DNA of 64,000 bases from Hydractinia symbiolongicarpus. Lineage: Eukaryota; Cnidaria; Hydrozoa; Anthoathecata; Hydractiniidae. How positions within the stretch are numbered: the stretch's first letter is position 1; each line of letters begins with the position of its first letter. The DNA lies in contig NC_079876.1 in assembly GCF_029227915.1 (NCBI RefSeq), positions 34,827,828 to 34,891,827 of the forward strand. The letters are read 5' to 3'. The notes beneath the pieces were generated by a model that did no database searches, was not told where the DNA came from, and was given only the letters and a program-made list of their open reading frames with translations. Shown here in pieces: positions 1-12,171 of this stretch. The position numbers and the translations under genes are program-made.

Positions 1-1279
1 CGTTAGAAAGTCAATGAAATGTAGTTTTGGAAACTGTCGCTATTTCTTCAGCGCGCGATAACGGCTAGGATTGGACCCCCAGTAAAAAATGACTTATTAA
101 TCTAAATTTTTAAATGAAGCGCTACCACAGCGCCCAGTGTAATCGCTGAGTTCCGGCAATCATGTCAAATTAAGAAGAATGTTATTTCTTGGAGTCCAAT
201 TTTTTTCACTTATCACAATTATCAAGTCACAGTCCAAAGTTAGTTCAATTAAGTCCCACAGATAATCGTTTCATTGTTAAAAGCGATTCAACCTAGTAAT
301 ATCAAAAAAATATCGCTAAATTCATGTTGGTACGAATATGTGATGCAACCGTTGTAACTCAAACGGACTGACACTGTTAGAAAGTCAATGAAATGTAGTT
401 TTTGAAACTGTCGCTATTTCTACAGCTCGCGATAACGGCTAGGATTGGTCCCACAGTAAGAAATGACTCATTAATCTAAATGTTTAAAAGAAGCGCCACA
501 ACAGCGCCCAGTGTAATCGCTGAGTTCCGGCAATCATGTCAAATTAAGAAGTATGTTATTTCTTGGAGTCCAATTTTCTCATTTATCACATTGATCAGGT
601 CACAGTCCAAAATCAGTTCAGTTAAGTCTCACAGTCAATCGTTTCACTGTCAAAAGCGATGCAACCTAGTAATATCAGATAAATATCGCTAAATACATGT
701 TGGTACGAATATTTGACCCAACCGTTGTAACTCAAACGGACTGACACCGTTAGAAAGTCAATGAAATGTAGTTTTGGAAACTGTCGCTATTTCTTCAGCG
801 CGCGATAACGGCTAGGATTGGACCCCCAGTAAAAAATGACTTATTAATCTAAATTTTTAAATGAAGCGCTACCACAGCGCCCAGTGTAATCGCTGAGTTC
901 CGGCAATCATGTCAAATTAAGAAGAATGTTATTTCTTGGAGTCCAATTTTTTTCACTTATCACAATTATCAAGTCACAGACCAAAGTTAGTTCAATTAAG
1001 TCCCACAGTCAATCGTTTCACTGTTAAAAGCGATGCAACCTAGTAATTACAGATAAATATCGCTAAATACATGTTGGTACGAATATGTGACCCAACCGTT
1101 GAAACTCAAACGGACTGACACCGTTAGAAAGTCAGGGTAATGTAGTATTTGAAACTGTCTCTATTACTTCAGCGCGCGCTAACAGCTAGGATTGGTCCCA
1201 CATCAAGGAATGACTCATTAATCTAAATTTTTAAAAAAAGCGCTACCACAGCGCCAAGTGCAATCTCTGAGTTCCGGCA

Positions 1280-1535
1280 ATCATATCAAATTAATTGTTG
1301 TTTGTTTGTTCTAATCGCTGGCACACATTATGCATCAAGTCCCCAACAGTCCTCTTTTTTTCGTTCTCGCAGCTATCTCCTTCTCGAATCTTTTTAGTCT
1401 ACATCATCTTCACGAAAAATTTTTAACTCGTTTTTATATAATACATAAATAATTTTATATTTTTGTACATGTGTATTTTCGTTTTAAAATGATGTTTATC
1501 CAATATTATAGCAAAAAAAAGTCAAGTCAAATTAA
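1280..1535. repeat. 15-bp target-site-like direct repeats around insert copy 1
   Basis: The left repeat at 1280-1294 is ATCATATCAAATTAA. The right repeat at 1521-1535 is GTCAAGTCAAATTAA, which is degenerate in its first bases. A normal monomer has one ATCATGTCAAATTAA here, so the insertion added 226 bp plus one 15-bp duplication. This agrees with the 614-bp monomer length (373+241). Confidence 0.75.
1295..1520 (+). mobile_element. 226-bp retroposon-like insert in satellite, copy 1
   Basis: Unrelated to the satellite. It begins TTGTTGTTTGTTTGTTC and ends TATAGCAAAAAAAA, just before the right direct repeat. A 15-bp duplication plus a terminal A-run is what target-primed insertion of a SINE or a 5'-truncated LINE leaves, which is why I give + orientation. 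The opposite orientation is possible, because the minus strand would end GAACAAACAAACAACAA, also an A-rich tail. The body has C/T-rich (TCTCCTTCTCGAATC) and A/T-rich parts. I see no convincing tRNA A/B boxes and no terminal inverted repeats. Family not recognised. Confidence 0.7.
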
Positions 1536-2904
1536 GAAGAATGTTATTTCTTGGAGTTCAATTTTCTCATTTATCACATTTATCAGGTCACAGTCCAAAG
1601 TTAGTTCAGTTGAGTACCACAGTCAATCGTTTCACTGTTAAAAGCGATGCAACCTAGTAATATCAGATAAATATCGCGAAATACATGTTGGTACTTATAT
1701 GTGACCCAACCGTTGTAACTCAAACGGACTGACACTGTTAGAAAGTCAATGAAATGTAGTTTTTAAAACTGTCGCCATTTCTTCTGCGCCCGATAACGGC
1801 TAGGATTGGTCCCACAGTAAGAAATGACTCATTAATCTAAATTTTTAAATGAAGCACTACCACATTGCCTAGTGTAATCGCCTAGTTCCGGCAATCATGT
1901 CAAATTAAGAAGAATGTTATTTCTTGGAGTCCAATTTTCTCATTTTTCACACTCATTAGGTCACAGTCCAAAGTTAGTTCAATTAAGTCCCACAGATAAT
2001 CGTTTCATTGTTAAAAGCGATTCAACCTAGTAATATCAAAAAAATATCGCTAAATTCATGTTGGTACGAATATGTGATGCAACCGTTGTAACTCAAACGG
2101 ACTGACACTGTTAGAAAGTCAATGAAATGTAGTTTTTGAAACTGTCGCTATTTCTTCAGCTCGCGATAACGGCTAGGATTGGTCCCACAGTAAGAAATGA
2201 CTCATTAATCTAAATGTTTAAAAGAAGCGCCACAACAGCGCCCAGTGTAATCGCTGAGTTCCGGCAATCATGTCAAATTAAGAAGTATGTTATTTCTTGG
2301 AGTCCAATTTTCTCATTTATCACATTGATCAGGTCACAGTCCAAAATCAGTTCAGTTAAGTCTCACAGTCAATCGTTTCACTGTCAAAAGCGATGCAACC
2401 TAGTAATATCAGATAAATATCGCTAAATACATGTTGGTACGAATATTTGACCCAACCGTTGTAACTCAAACGGACTGACACCGTTAGAAAGTCAATGAAA
2501 TGTAGTTTTGGAAACTGTCGCTATTTCTTCAGCGCGCGATAACGGCTAGGATTGGACCCCCAGTAAAAAATGACTTATTAATCTAAATTTTTAAATGAAG
2601 CGCTACCACAGCGCCCAGTGTAATCGCTGAGTTCCGGCAATCATGTCAAATTAAGAAGAATGTTATTTCTTGGAGTCCAATTTTTTTCACTTATCACAAT
2701 TATCAAGTCACAGACCAAAGTTAGTTCAATTAAGTCCCACAGTCAATCGTTTCACTGTTAAAAGCGATGCAACCTAGTAATTACAGATAAATATCGCTAA
2801 ATACATGTTGGTACGAATATGTGACCCAACCGTTGAAACTCAAACGGACTGACACCGTTAGAAAGTCAGGGTAATGTAGTATTTGAAACTGTCTCTATTA
2901 CTTC

Positions 2905-2914
2905 AGCGCGCGCT
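2905..2914. other. Representative CpG palindrome AGCGCGCGCT
   Basis: A perfect 10-bp palindrome with four consecutive GC dinucleotides. It lies in the CpG-rich block of the D-type monomer, and related forms (GCGCGCGATAACGG, CAGCGTGCTAACGG, CAGCTCGCGATAACGG) occupy this place in most monomers. Alternating GC of this length is weakly Z-DNA prone. Its persistence argues against heavy CpG-methylation decay. Confidence 0.6.
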
Positions 2915-3028
2915 AACGGCTAGGATTGGTCCCACAGTAAGGAATGACTCATTAATCTAAATTTTTAAAAAAAGCGCTACCACAGCGCCAAGTGCAATCT
3001 CTGAGTTCCGGCAATCATATCAAATTAA

Positions 3029-3254
3029 TTGTTGTTTGTTTGTTCTAAACGCTGGCACACATTATGCATCAAGTCCCCAACAGTCCTCTTTTTTTCGTTC
3101 TCGCAGCTATCTCCTTCTCGAATCTTTTTAGTCTACATCATCTTCACGAAAAATTTTTAACTCGTTTTTATATAATACATAAATAATTTTATATTTTTGT
3201 ACATGTGTATTTTCGTTTTAAAATGATGTTTATCCAATATTATAGCAAAAAAAA
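3029..3254 (+). mobile_element. 226-bp retroposon-like insert, copy 2
   Basis: Same insert, same target base and same length as at 1295-1520, 1734 bp further on. It came by HOR duplication, not by a new insertion. Repeats flank it at 3014-3028 and 3255-3269. It reads TAAACGCTGG where copy 1 reads TAATCGCTGG. Confidence 0.72.
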
Positions 3255-3471
3255 GTCAAGTCAAATTAAGAAGAATGTTATTTCTTGGAGTTCAATTTTC
3301 TCATTTATCACATTTATCAGGTCACAGTCCAAAGTTAGTTCAGTTGAGTACCACAGTCAATCGTTTCACTGTTAAAAGCGATGCAACCTAGTAATATCAG
3401 ATAAATATCGCGAAATACATGTTGGTACGAATATGTGACCCAACCGTTGTAACCTCAAACGGACTGACACC

Positions 3472-6400
3472 GCTACAACGTCAATGAAATGTAGTTTTGG
3501 AAACTGTCGCTATTTCTTCAGCGCGTGATAACGGCTAGGATTGGTCCCCCAGTAAAAAATGACTTATTAATCTAAATTTTTAAATGAAGCGCTACCACAG
3601 CGCCCAGTGTAATTGCTGAGTTCCGGGTATCATGTCAAATTAAGAAGAATGTTATTTCTTGGAGTCCAATTTTCTCATTTATCACATTTATCAGGTCACA
3701 GTCCAAAATCAGTTCAGTTAAGTCTCACAGTCAATCGTTTCACTGTCAAAAGCGATGCAACCTAGTAATATCAGATAAATATCGCTAAATACATGTTGGT
3801 ACGAATATGTGACGCAACCGTTGTAACTCAAACGGACTGACACCGTTAGAAAGTCAATGAAATGTAGTTTTTGAAACTGTCGCTATTTATTCAGCTCGCG
3901 ATAACGGCTAGGATTGGTCCCAAAGTAAGAAATGTCTCATTAATCTAAATTTTTAAAAGAAGCGCTACAACAGCGCCCAGTGTAATCGCTGAGTTCCGCC
4001 AATCATGTCAAATTAAGAAGAATGTTATTTCTTGGAGTCCAATTTTCTCATTTATCACATTTATCAGGTCACAGTCCAAAATCAGTTCAGTTAAGTCTCA
4101 CAGTCAATCGTTTCACTGTCAAAAGCGATGCAACCTAGTAATATCAGATAAATATCGCTAAATACATGTTGGCACGAATATTTGACCCAACTGTGTAACT
4201 CAAACGGACTGACACCGTTAGAAAGTCAATGAAATGTAGTTTTGGAAACTGTTGCTATTTCATCAGCGCGCGCTAACGGCTAGGATTGGTCCCACAGTAA
4301 GAAATGACTCATTAATCTAAATTTTTAAAAGAAGCGCTACCACAGCGCCCAGTGTAATCACTGAGTTCCGGCAATCATGTCAAATTAAGGAGAATGTTAT
4401 TTCTTGGAGTCCAATTTTCGCATTTATCACATTTATCAGGTCACAGTCCAAAGTTAGTTCAATTAAGTCCCACAGATAATCGTTTCATTGTTAAAAGCGA
4501 TTCAACCTAGTAATATCAAAAAAATATCGCTAAATTCATGTTGGTACGAATATGTGATGCAACCGTTGTAACTCAAACGGACTGACACTGTTAGAAAGTC
4601 AATGAAATGTAGTTTTTGAAACTGTCGCTATTTCTTCAGCTCGCGATAACGGCTAGGATTGGTCCCACAGTAAGAAATGACTCATTAATCTAAATGTTTA
4701 AAAGAAGCGCCACAACAGCGCCCAGTGTAATCGCTGAGTTCCGGCAATCATGTCAAATTAAGAAGAATGTTATTTCTTGGAGTCCAATTTTTTTCACTTA
4801 TCACAATTATCAAGTCACAGACCAAAGTTAGTTCAATTAAGTCCCACAGTCAATCGTTTCACTGTTAAAAGCGATGCAACCTAGTAATTACAGATAAATA
4901 TCGCTAAATACATGTTGGTACGAATATGTGACCCAACCGTTGAAACTCAAACGGACTGACACCGTTAGAAAGTCAGGGTAATGTAGTATTTGAAACTGTC
5001 TCTATTACTTCAGCGCGCGCTTACGGCTAGGATTGGTCCCACAGTAAGGAATGACTCATTAATCTAAATTTTTAAAAAAAGCGCTACCACAGCGCCAAGT
5101 GCAATCTCTGAGTTCCGGCAATCATATCAAATTAATTGTTGTTTGTTTGTTCTAAACGCTGGCACACATTATGCATCAAGTCCCCAACAGTCCTCTTTTT
5201 TTCGTTCTCGCAGCTATCTCCTTCTCGAATCTTTTTAGTCTACATCATCTTCACGAAAAATTTTTAACTCGTTTTTATATAATACATAAATAATTTTATA
5301 TTTTTGTACATGTGTATTTTCGTTTTAAAATGATGTTTATCCAATATTATAGCAAAAAAAAGTCAAGTCAAATTAAGAAGAATGTTATTTCTTGGAGTTC
5401 AATTTTCTCATTTATCACATTTATCAGGTCACAGTCCAAAGTTAGTTCAGTTGAGTACCACAGTCAATCGTTTCACTGTTAAAAGCGATGCAACCTAGTA
5501 ATATCAGATAAATATCGCGAAATACATGTTGGTACGAATATGTGACCCAACCGTTGTAACCTCAAACGGACTGACACCGCTACAACGTCAATGAAATGTA
5601 GTTTTGGAAACTGTCGCTATTTCTTCAGCGCGTGATAACGGCTAGGATTGGTCCCCCAGTAAAAAATGACTTATTAATCTAAATTTTTAAATGAAGCGCT
5701 ACCACAGCGCCCAGTGTAATTGCTGAGTTCCGGGTATCATGTCAAATTAAGAAGAATGTTATTTCTTGGAGTCCAATTTTCTCATTTATCACATTTATCA
5801 GGTCACAGTCCAAAATCAGTTCAGTTAAGTCTCACAGTCAATCGTTTCACTGTCAAAAGCGATGCAACCTAGTAATATCAGATAAATATCGCTAAATACA
5901 TGTTGGTACGAATATGTGACGCAACCGTTGTAACTCAAACGGACTGACACCGTTAGAAAGTCAATGAAATGTAGTTTTTGAAACTGTCGCTATTTATTCA
6001 GCTCGCGATAACGGCTAGGATTGGTCCCAAAGTAAGAAATGTCTCATTAATCTAAATTTTTAAAAGAAGCGCTACAACAGCGCCCAGTGTAATCGCTGAG
6101 TTCCGCCAATCATGTCAAATTAAGAAGAATGTTATTTCTTGGAGTCCAATTTTCTCATTTATCACATTTATCAGGTCACAGTCCAAAATCAGTTCAGTTA
6201 AGTCTCACAGTCAATCGTTTCACTGTCAAAAGCGATGCAACCTAGTAATATCAGATAAATATCGCTAAATACATGTTGGCACGAATATTTGACCCAACTG
6301 TGTAACTCAAACGGACTGACACCGTTAGAAAGTCAATGAAATGTAGTTTTGGAAACTGTTGCTATTTCATCAGCGCGCGCTAACGGCTAGGATTGGTCCC

Positions 6401-7074
6401 ACAGTAAGAAATGACTCATTAATCTAAATTTTTAAAAGAAGCGCTACCACAGCGCCCAGTGTAATCACTGAGTTCCGGCAATCATGTCAAATTAAGGAGA
6501 ATGTTATTTCTTGGAGTCCAATTTTCGCATTTATCACATTTATCAGGTCACAGTCCAAAGTTAGTTCAATTAAGTCCCACAGTCAATCGTTTCATTGTTA
6601 AAAGCGATGCAACCTATTAATATAAAAAAAAATATCGCTAAGTACATGTTGGTACTAACATGTGACCCAACCGTTGTAACTCAAACGAACTGACACTGTT
6701 AGAAAGTCATTGAAATGTGGTTTTTAAAACTGTCTCTATTTCTTCAGCGCGCGCTAACGGCTAGGATTGGTCCCACAGTAAAAAAATGACTTTTTTTAGC
6801 TTAATTCTTAAATAAAGCGCTACCACAGCGCCCAGTGCAATCGCTGAGTTTCGGCAATCATGTCAAATTAAGGAAAATGTTATTTCTTGGAGTGCAATTG
6901 TCTTCCTTTATCACATTTATCAGGTGACAGTCCAAAGTTAGTTCAATTAAGTCCCACAGTCAATTGTTTCACTGTTAAAAGCGATGCAACCTAGTAATAT
7001 CAGAAATATATCGCTAAATACATGTTGGTACGAATAGGTGATCCAACCGTTGTAACCTCAAACGGACTGACACC
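3472..7074. repeat. 9-mer HOR, copy 1 (3603 bp)
   Basis: Monomers start at 3472, 3845, 4217, 4590, 4964 (with insert), 5579, 5952, 6324 and 6698. The order is F-G-H-B'-D-F-G-H-I. F begins GCTACAACGTCAATG. G has TTATTCAGCTCGCG and CCCAAAGTAAG. H has ACTGTTGCTATTTCATCAG. I has TGTGGTTTTTAAAACTGTCTC. The F-G-H trimer (1118 bp) is itself present twice in the unit, 2107 bp apart, so the HOR is nested. Confidence 0.9.
5136..5361 (+). mobile_element. 226-bp retroposon-like insert, copy 3
   Basis: Carried by the D-type monomer starting at 4964 (615 bp), inside the first 9-mer HOR copy. It is flanked by 5121-5135 and 5362-5376. It shares the TAAACGCTGG state and the degenerate right repeat GTCAAGTCAAATTAA with copies 2 and 4. 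Confidence 0.72.
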
Positions 7075-10000
7075 GCTACAACGTCAATGAAATGTAGTTT
7101 TGGAAACTGTCGCTATTTCTTCAGCGCGTGATAACGGCTAGGATTGGTCCCCCAGTAAAAAATGACTTATTAATCTAAATTTTTAAATGAAGCGCTACCA
7201 CAGCGCCCAGTGTAATTGCTGAGTTCCGGGTATCATGTCAAATTAAGAAGAATGTTATTTCTTGGAGTCCAATTTTCTCATTTATCACATTTATCAGGTC
7301 ACAGTCCAAAATCAGTTCAGTTAAGTCTCACAGTCAATCGTTTCACTGTCAAAAGCGATGCAACCTAGTAATATCAGATAAATATCGCTAAATACATGTT
7401 GGTACGAATATGTGACGCAACCGTTGTAACTCAAACGGACTGACACCGTTAGAAAGTCAATGAAATGTAGTTTTTGAAACTGTCGCTATTTATTCAGCTC
7501 GCGATAACGGCTAGGATTGGTCCCAAAGTAAGAAATGTCTCATTAATCTAAATTTTTAAAAGAAGCGCTACAACAGCGCCCAGTGTAATCGCTGAGTTCC
7601 GCCAATCATGTCAAATTAAGAAGAATGTTATTTCTTGGAGTCCAATTTTCTCATTTATCACATTTATCAGGTCACAGTCCAAAATCAGTTCAGTTAAGTC
7701 TCACAGTCAATCGTTTCACTGTCAAAAGCGATGCAACCTAGTAATATCAGATAAATATCGCTAAATACATGTTGGCACGAATATTTGACCCAACTGTGTA
7801 ACTCAAACGGACTGACACCGTTAGAAAGTCAATGAAATGTAGTTTTGGAAACTGTTGCTATTTCATCAGCGCGCGCTAACGGCTAGGATTGGTCCCACAG
7901 TAAGAAATGACTCATTAATCTAAATTTTTAAAAGAAGCGCTACCACAGCGCCCAGTGTAATCACTGAGTTCCGGCAATCATGTCAAATTAAGGAGAATGT
8001 TATTTCTTGGAGTCCAATTTTCGCATTTATCACATTTATCAGGTCACAGTCCAAAGTTAGTTCAATTAAGTCCCACAGATAATCGTTTCATTGTTAAAAG
8101 CGATTCAACCTAGTAATATCAAAAAAATATCGCTAAATTCATGTTGGTACGAATATGTGATGCAACCGTTGTAACTCAAACGGACTGACACTGTTAGAAA
8201 GTCAATGAAATGTAGTTTTTGAAACTGTCGCTATTTCTTCAGCTCGCGATAACGGCTAGGATTGGTCCCACAGTAAGAAATGACTCATTAATCTAAATGT
8301 TTAAAAGAAGCGCCACAACAGCGCCCAGTGTAATCGCTGAGTTCCGGCAATCATGTCAAATTAAGAAGAATGTTATTTCTTGGAGTCCAATTTTTTTCAC
8401 TTATCACAATTATCAAGTCACAGACCAAAGTTAGTTCAATTAAGTCCCACAGTCAATCGTTTCACTGTTAAAAGCGATGCAACCTAGTAATTACAGATAA
8501 ATATCGCTAAATACATGTTGGTACGAATATGTGACCCAACCGTTGAAACTCAAACGGACTGACACCGTTAGAAAGTCAGGGTAATGTAGTATTTGAAACT
8601 GTCTCTATTACTTCAGCGCGCGCTTACGGCTAGGATTGGTCCCACAGTAAGGAATGACTCATTAATCTAAATTTTTAAAAAAAGCGCTACCACAGCGCCA
8701 AGTGCAATCTCTGAGTTCCGGCAATCATATCAAATTAATTGTTGTTTGTTTGTTCTAAACGCTGGCACACATTATGCATCAAGTCCCCAACAGTCCTCTT
8801 TTTTTCGTTCTCGCAGCTATCTCCTTCTCGAATCTTTTTAGTCTACATCATCTTCACGAAAAATTTTTAACTCGTTTTTATATAATACATAAATAATTTT
8901 ATATTTTTGTACATGTGTATTTTCGTTTTAAAATGATGTTTATCCAATATTATAGCAAAAAAAAGTCAAGTCAAATTAAGAAGAATGTTATTTCTTGGAG
9001 TTCAATTTTCTCATTTATCACATTTATCAGGTCACAGTCCAAAGTTAGTTCAGTTGAGTACCACAGTCAATCGTTTCACTGTTAAAAGCGATGCAACCTA
9101 GTAATATCAGATAAATATCGCGAAATACATGTTGGTACGAATATGTGACCCAACCGTTGTAACCTCAAACGGACTGACACCGCTACAACGTCAATGAAAT
9201 GTAGTTTTGGAAACTGTCGCTATTTCTTCAGCGCGTGATAACGGCTAGGATTGGTCCCCCAGTAAAAAATGACTTATTAATCTAAATTTTTAAATGAAGC
9301 GCTACCACAGCGCCCAGTGTAATTGCTGAGTTCCGGGTATCATGTCAAATTAAGAAGAATGTTATTTCTTGGAGTCCAATTTTCTCATTTATCACATTTA
9401 TCAGGTCACAGTCCAAAATCAGTTCAGTTAAGTCTCACAGTCAATCGTTTCACTGTCAAAAGCGATGCAACCTAGTAATATCAGATAAATATCGCTAAAT
9501 ACATGTTGGTACGAATATGTGACGCAACCGTTGTAACTCAAACGGACTGACACCGTTAGAAAGTCAATGAAATGTAGTTTTTGAAACTGTCGCTATTTAT
9601 TCAGCTCGCGATAACGGCTAGGATTGGTCCCAAAGTAAGAAATGTCTCATTAATCTAAATTTTTAAAAGAAGCGCTACAACAGCGCCCAGTGTAATCGCT
9701 GAGTTCCGCCAATCATGTCAAATTAAGAAGAATGTTATTTCTTGGAGTCCAATTTTCTCATTTATCACATTTATCAGGTCACAGTCCAAAATCAGTTCAG
9801 TTAAGTCTCACAGTCAATCGTTTCACTGTCAAAAGCGATGCAACCTAGTAATATCAGATAAATATCGCTAAATACATGTTGGCACGAATATTTGACCCAA
9901 CTGTGTAACTCAAACGGACTGACACCGTTAGAAAGTCAATGAAATGTAGTTTTGGAAACTGTTGCTATTTCATCAGCGCGCGCTAACGGCTAGGATTGGT

Positions 10001-10676
10001 CCCACAGTAAGAAATGACTCATTAATCTAAATTTTTAAAAGAAGCGCTACCACAGCGCCCAGTGTAATCACTGAGTTCCGGCAATCATGTCAAATTAAGG
10101 AGAATGTTATTTCTTGGAGTCCAATTTTCGCATTTATCACATTTATCAGGTCACAGTCCAAAGTTAGTTCAATTAAGTCCCACAGTCAATCGTTTCATTG
10201 TTAAAAGCGATGCAACCTATTAATATAAAAAAAAATATCGCTAAGTACATGTTGGTACTAACATGTGACCCAACCGTTGTAACTCAAACGAACTGACACT
10301 GTTAGAAAGTCATTGAAATGTGGTTTTTAAAACTGTCTCTATTTCTTCAGCGCGCGCTAACGGCTAGGATTGGTCCCACAGTAAAAAAATGACTTTTTTT
10401 AGCTTAATTCTTAAATAAAGCGCTACCACAGCGCCCAGTGCAATCGCTGAGTTTCGGCAATCATGTCAAATTAAGGAAAATGTTATTTCTTGGAGTGCAA
10501 TTGTCTTCCTTTATCACATTTATCAGGTGACAGTCCAAAGTTAGTTCAATTAAGTCCCACAGTCAATTGTTTCATAGTTAAAAGCGATGCAACCTAGTAA
10601 TATCAGAAATATATCGCTAAATACATGTTGGTACGAATAGGTGATCCAACCGTTGTAACTCAAACCGACTGACACC
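7075..10676. repeat. 9-mer HOR, copy 2 (3602 bp)
   Basis: Monomers start at 7075, 7448, 7820, 8193, 8567 (with insert), 9182, 9555, 9927 and 10301, in the same order as copy 1 at a constant offset of 3603 bp. I saw no differences until the last monomer. There CACTGTT becomes CATAGTT at about 10575, and the end switches from AACCTCAAACGG to AACTCAAACCG. Such identity over 3.6 kb means very recent duplication, or possibly an assembly effect. Confidence 0.9.
8739..8964 (+). mobile_element. 226-bp retroposon-like insert, copy 4
   Basis: The equivalent of copy 3 in the second 9-mer HOR copy, exactly 3603 bp downstream. Its host monomer starts at 8567 and shares the private change GCGCGCTTACGGC with the host monomer of copy 3. 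Flanking repeats are at 8724-8738 and 8965-8979. Confidence 0.72.
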
Positions 10677-12171
10677 ATTAGAAAGTCAATGAAATGTAGT
10701 TTTTGAAACTGTCGCTATTTCTTCAGCGCGCGATAACGGCTAGGATTGGTCCCACAGTAAAAAATGACTTATTAATCTAAATTTTTAAATGAAGCGCTAC
10801 CACAGCGCCCAGTGTAATCGCTGAGTTCCGGCAATCATGTCAAATTAAGAAGAATGTTATTTCTTAGAGTCCAATTGTCTTATTTATCATATTTATCAGG
10901 TCGCAGTCCAAAGTTAGTTCAACTAAGTGACACAGTCAATCGTTTCATTGTTTAAAGCGATGCAACCTAGTATTATCAGAAAAATATCGCTAAATACATG
11001 TTGGTAGGAATTGGTGGCCCAACCGTTGCAACTTAAACGGAGTGACACCGTTAGAAAGTCAATGAAATGTAGTTTTTAAAATTGTCGCTATTTCTTCAGC
11101 GCGCGATAACGGCTAGGATTGGTCCCACAGTAAAAATTGACTTATTAATGTAAATTTTTAAATGAAGCGCTACCACAGCGCCCAGTGTAATCGCTGAGTT
11201 CCGGCAATCATGTCCAACTAGGAAGAATGTTATTTCTTGGAGTCCAATTTACTCATTTATCACACTTATTAGGTCACAGTCCAAAGTTAGTTCAATTAAG
11301 TCCCACAGTCAATTGTTTCATTGTTAAAAGCGATGCAACCTAGTAATATCAAAAAAAATATCGCTAAGTACATGTTGGTACTTATATGTGACCCAACCGT
11401 TGTAACTCAAACGGAATGACACTGTTAGAAAGTCAATGAAATTTAGTTTTTAAAACTGTCGCCATTTCTTCTGCGCCCGATAACGGCTAGGATTGGTCCC
11501 ACAGTAAGAAATGACTCATTAATCTAAATTTTTAAATGAAGCACTACCACATTGCCTAGTGTAATCGCCTAGTTCCGGCAATCATGTCAAATTAAGAAGA
11601 ATGTTATTTCTTGGAGTCCAATTTTCTCATTTATCACACTCATTAGGTCACAGTCCAAAGTTAGTTCAATTAGGTCCCACAGATAATCGTTTCATTGTTA
11701 AAAGCGATGCAACCTAGTAATATCAAAAAAATATCGCTAAATTCATGTTGGTACGAATATGTGACGCAACCGTTGTAACTCAAACGGACTGACACTGTTA
11801 GAAAGTCAATGAAATGTAGTTTTTGAAACTGTCGCTATTTCTTCAGCTCGCGATAACGGCTAGGATTGGTCCCACAGTAAGAAATGACTCATTAATCTAA
11901 ATGTTTAAAAGAAGCGCCACAACAGCGCCCAGTGTAATCGCTGAGTTCCGGCAATCATGTCAAATTAAGAAGAATGTTATTTCTTGGAGTCCAATTTTTT
12001 TCACTTATCACAATTATCAAGTCACAGACCAAAGTTAGTTCAATTAAGTCCCACAGTCAATTGTTTCATTGTTAAAAGCGATGCAACCTAGTAATATCAA
12101 AAAAAATATCGCTAAGTACATGTTGGTACTTATATGTGACCCAACCGTTGTAACTCACACGGACTGACACT
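10677..12171. repeat. Mixed satellite monomers ending in an E-B pair
   Basis: Monomers start at 10677, 11050, 11424 and 11797. The first two are near-consensus. 11424 is E-type (CTTCTGCGCCCG). 11797 is a B-type start (CTCGCGATAACGG) whose 3' part matches the monomer at 11050 (TCAAAAAAAATATCGCTAAG, GTACTTATATGTG), so it is chimeric. No other sequence is present. Confidence 0.85.

Larger units (their letters stand above)
2..1736. repeat. 4-mer HOR, copy 1 (~1734 bp)
   Basis: Monomers start at 2, 376, 749 and 1123. The order is A/E chimera, B, A', D with insert. From about 236 to about 1694 it matches the sequence 1734 bp downstream almost perfectly; one clear difference is a TAATCGCTGG/TAAACGCTGG change in the insert. 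The B monomer is marked by CTCGCGATAAC and GAAGCGCCACAACAGCGCC. A' is marked by GGACCCCCAG, and D by AGTCAGGGTAATGTAGTATTTG. Confidence 0.88.
1737..3471. repeat. 4-mer HOR, copy 2 (~1734 bp)
   Basis: Monomers start at 1737, 2110, 2483 and 2857, in the order E, B, A', D with insert. The E monomer (CTTCTGCGCCCGATAACGG, GAAGCACTACCACATTGCC) recurs at 11424 and 12172, again directly followed by a B-type monomer. An E-B pair therefore existed before this block was amplified. The copy ends with the switch to GCTACAACGTCAATG at 3472. Confidence 0.88.

Noticed and set aside
1295-1520. tRNA-derived SINE promoter in the insert
   Set aside because: The minus strand has GATTCGA, which is part of a B-box-like string, but no A box at suitable spacing and no complete B box. 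The insert stays unclassified.
1295-1520. DNA transposon (MITE) reading of the insert
   Set aside because: The ends TTGTTG... and ...AAAAAA are not convincing inverted repeats, and a 15-bp variable-type duplication fits target-primed insertion better than typical 2-9-bp transposon duplications.
480-2426. Two identical 70-codon open frames (480-692 and 2214-2426)
   Set aside because: They are the same satellite monomer type in two HOR copies. The frame is closed in most other monomers by stops and indels, and there is no conserved start. Identity reflects DNA duplication, not protein selection.
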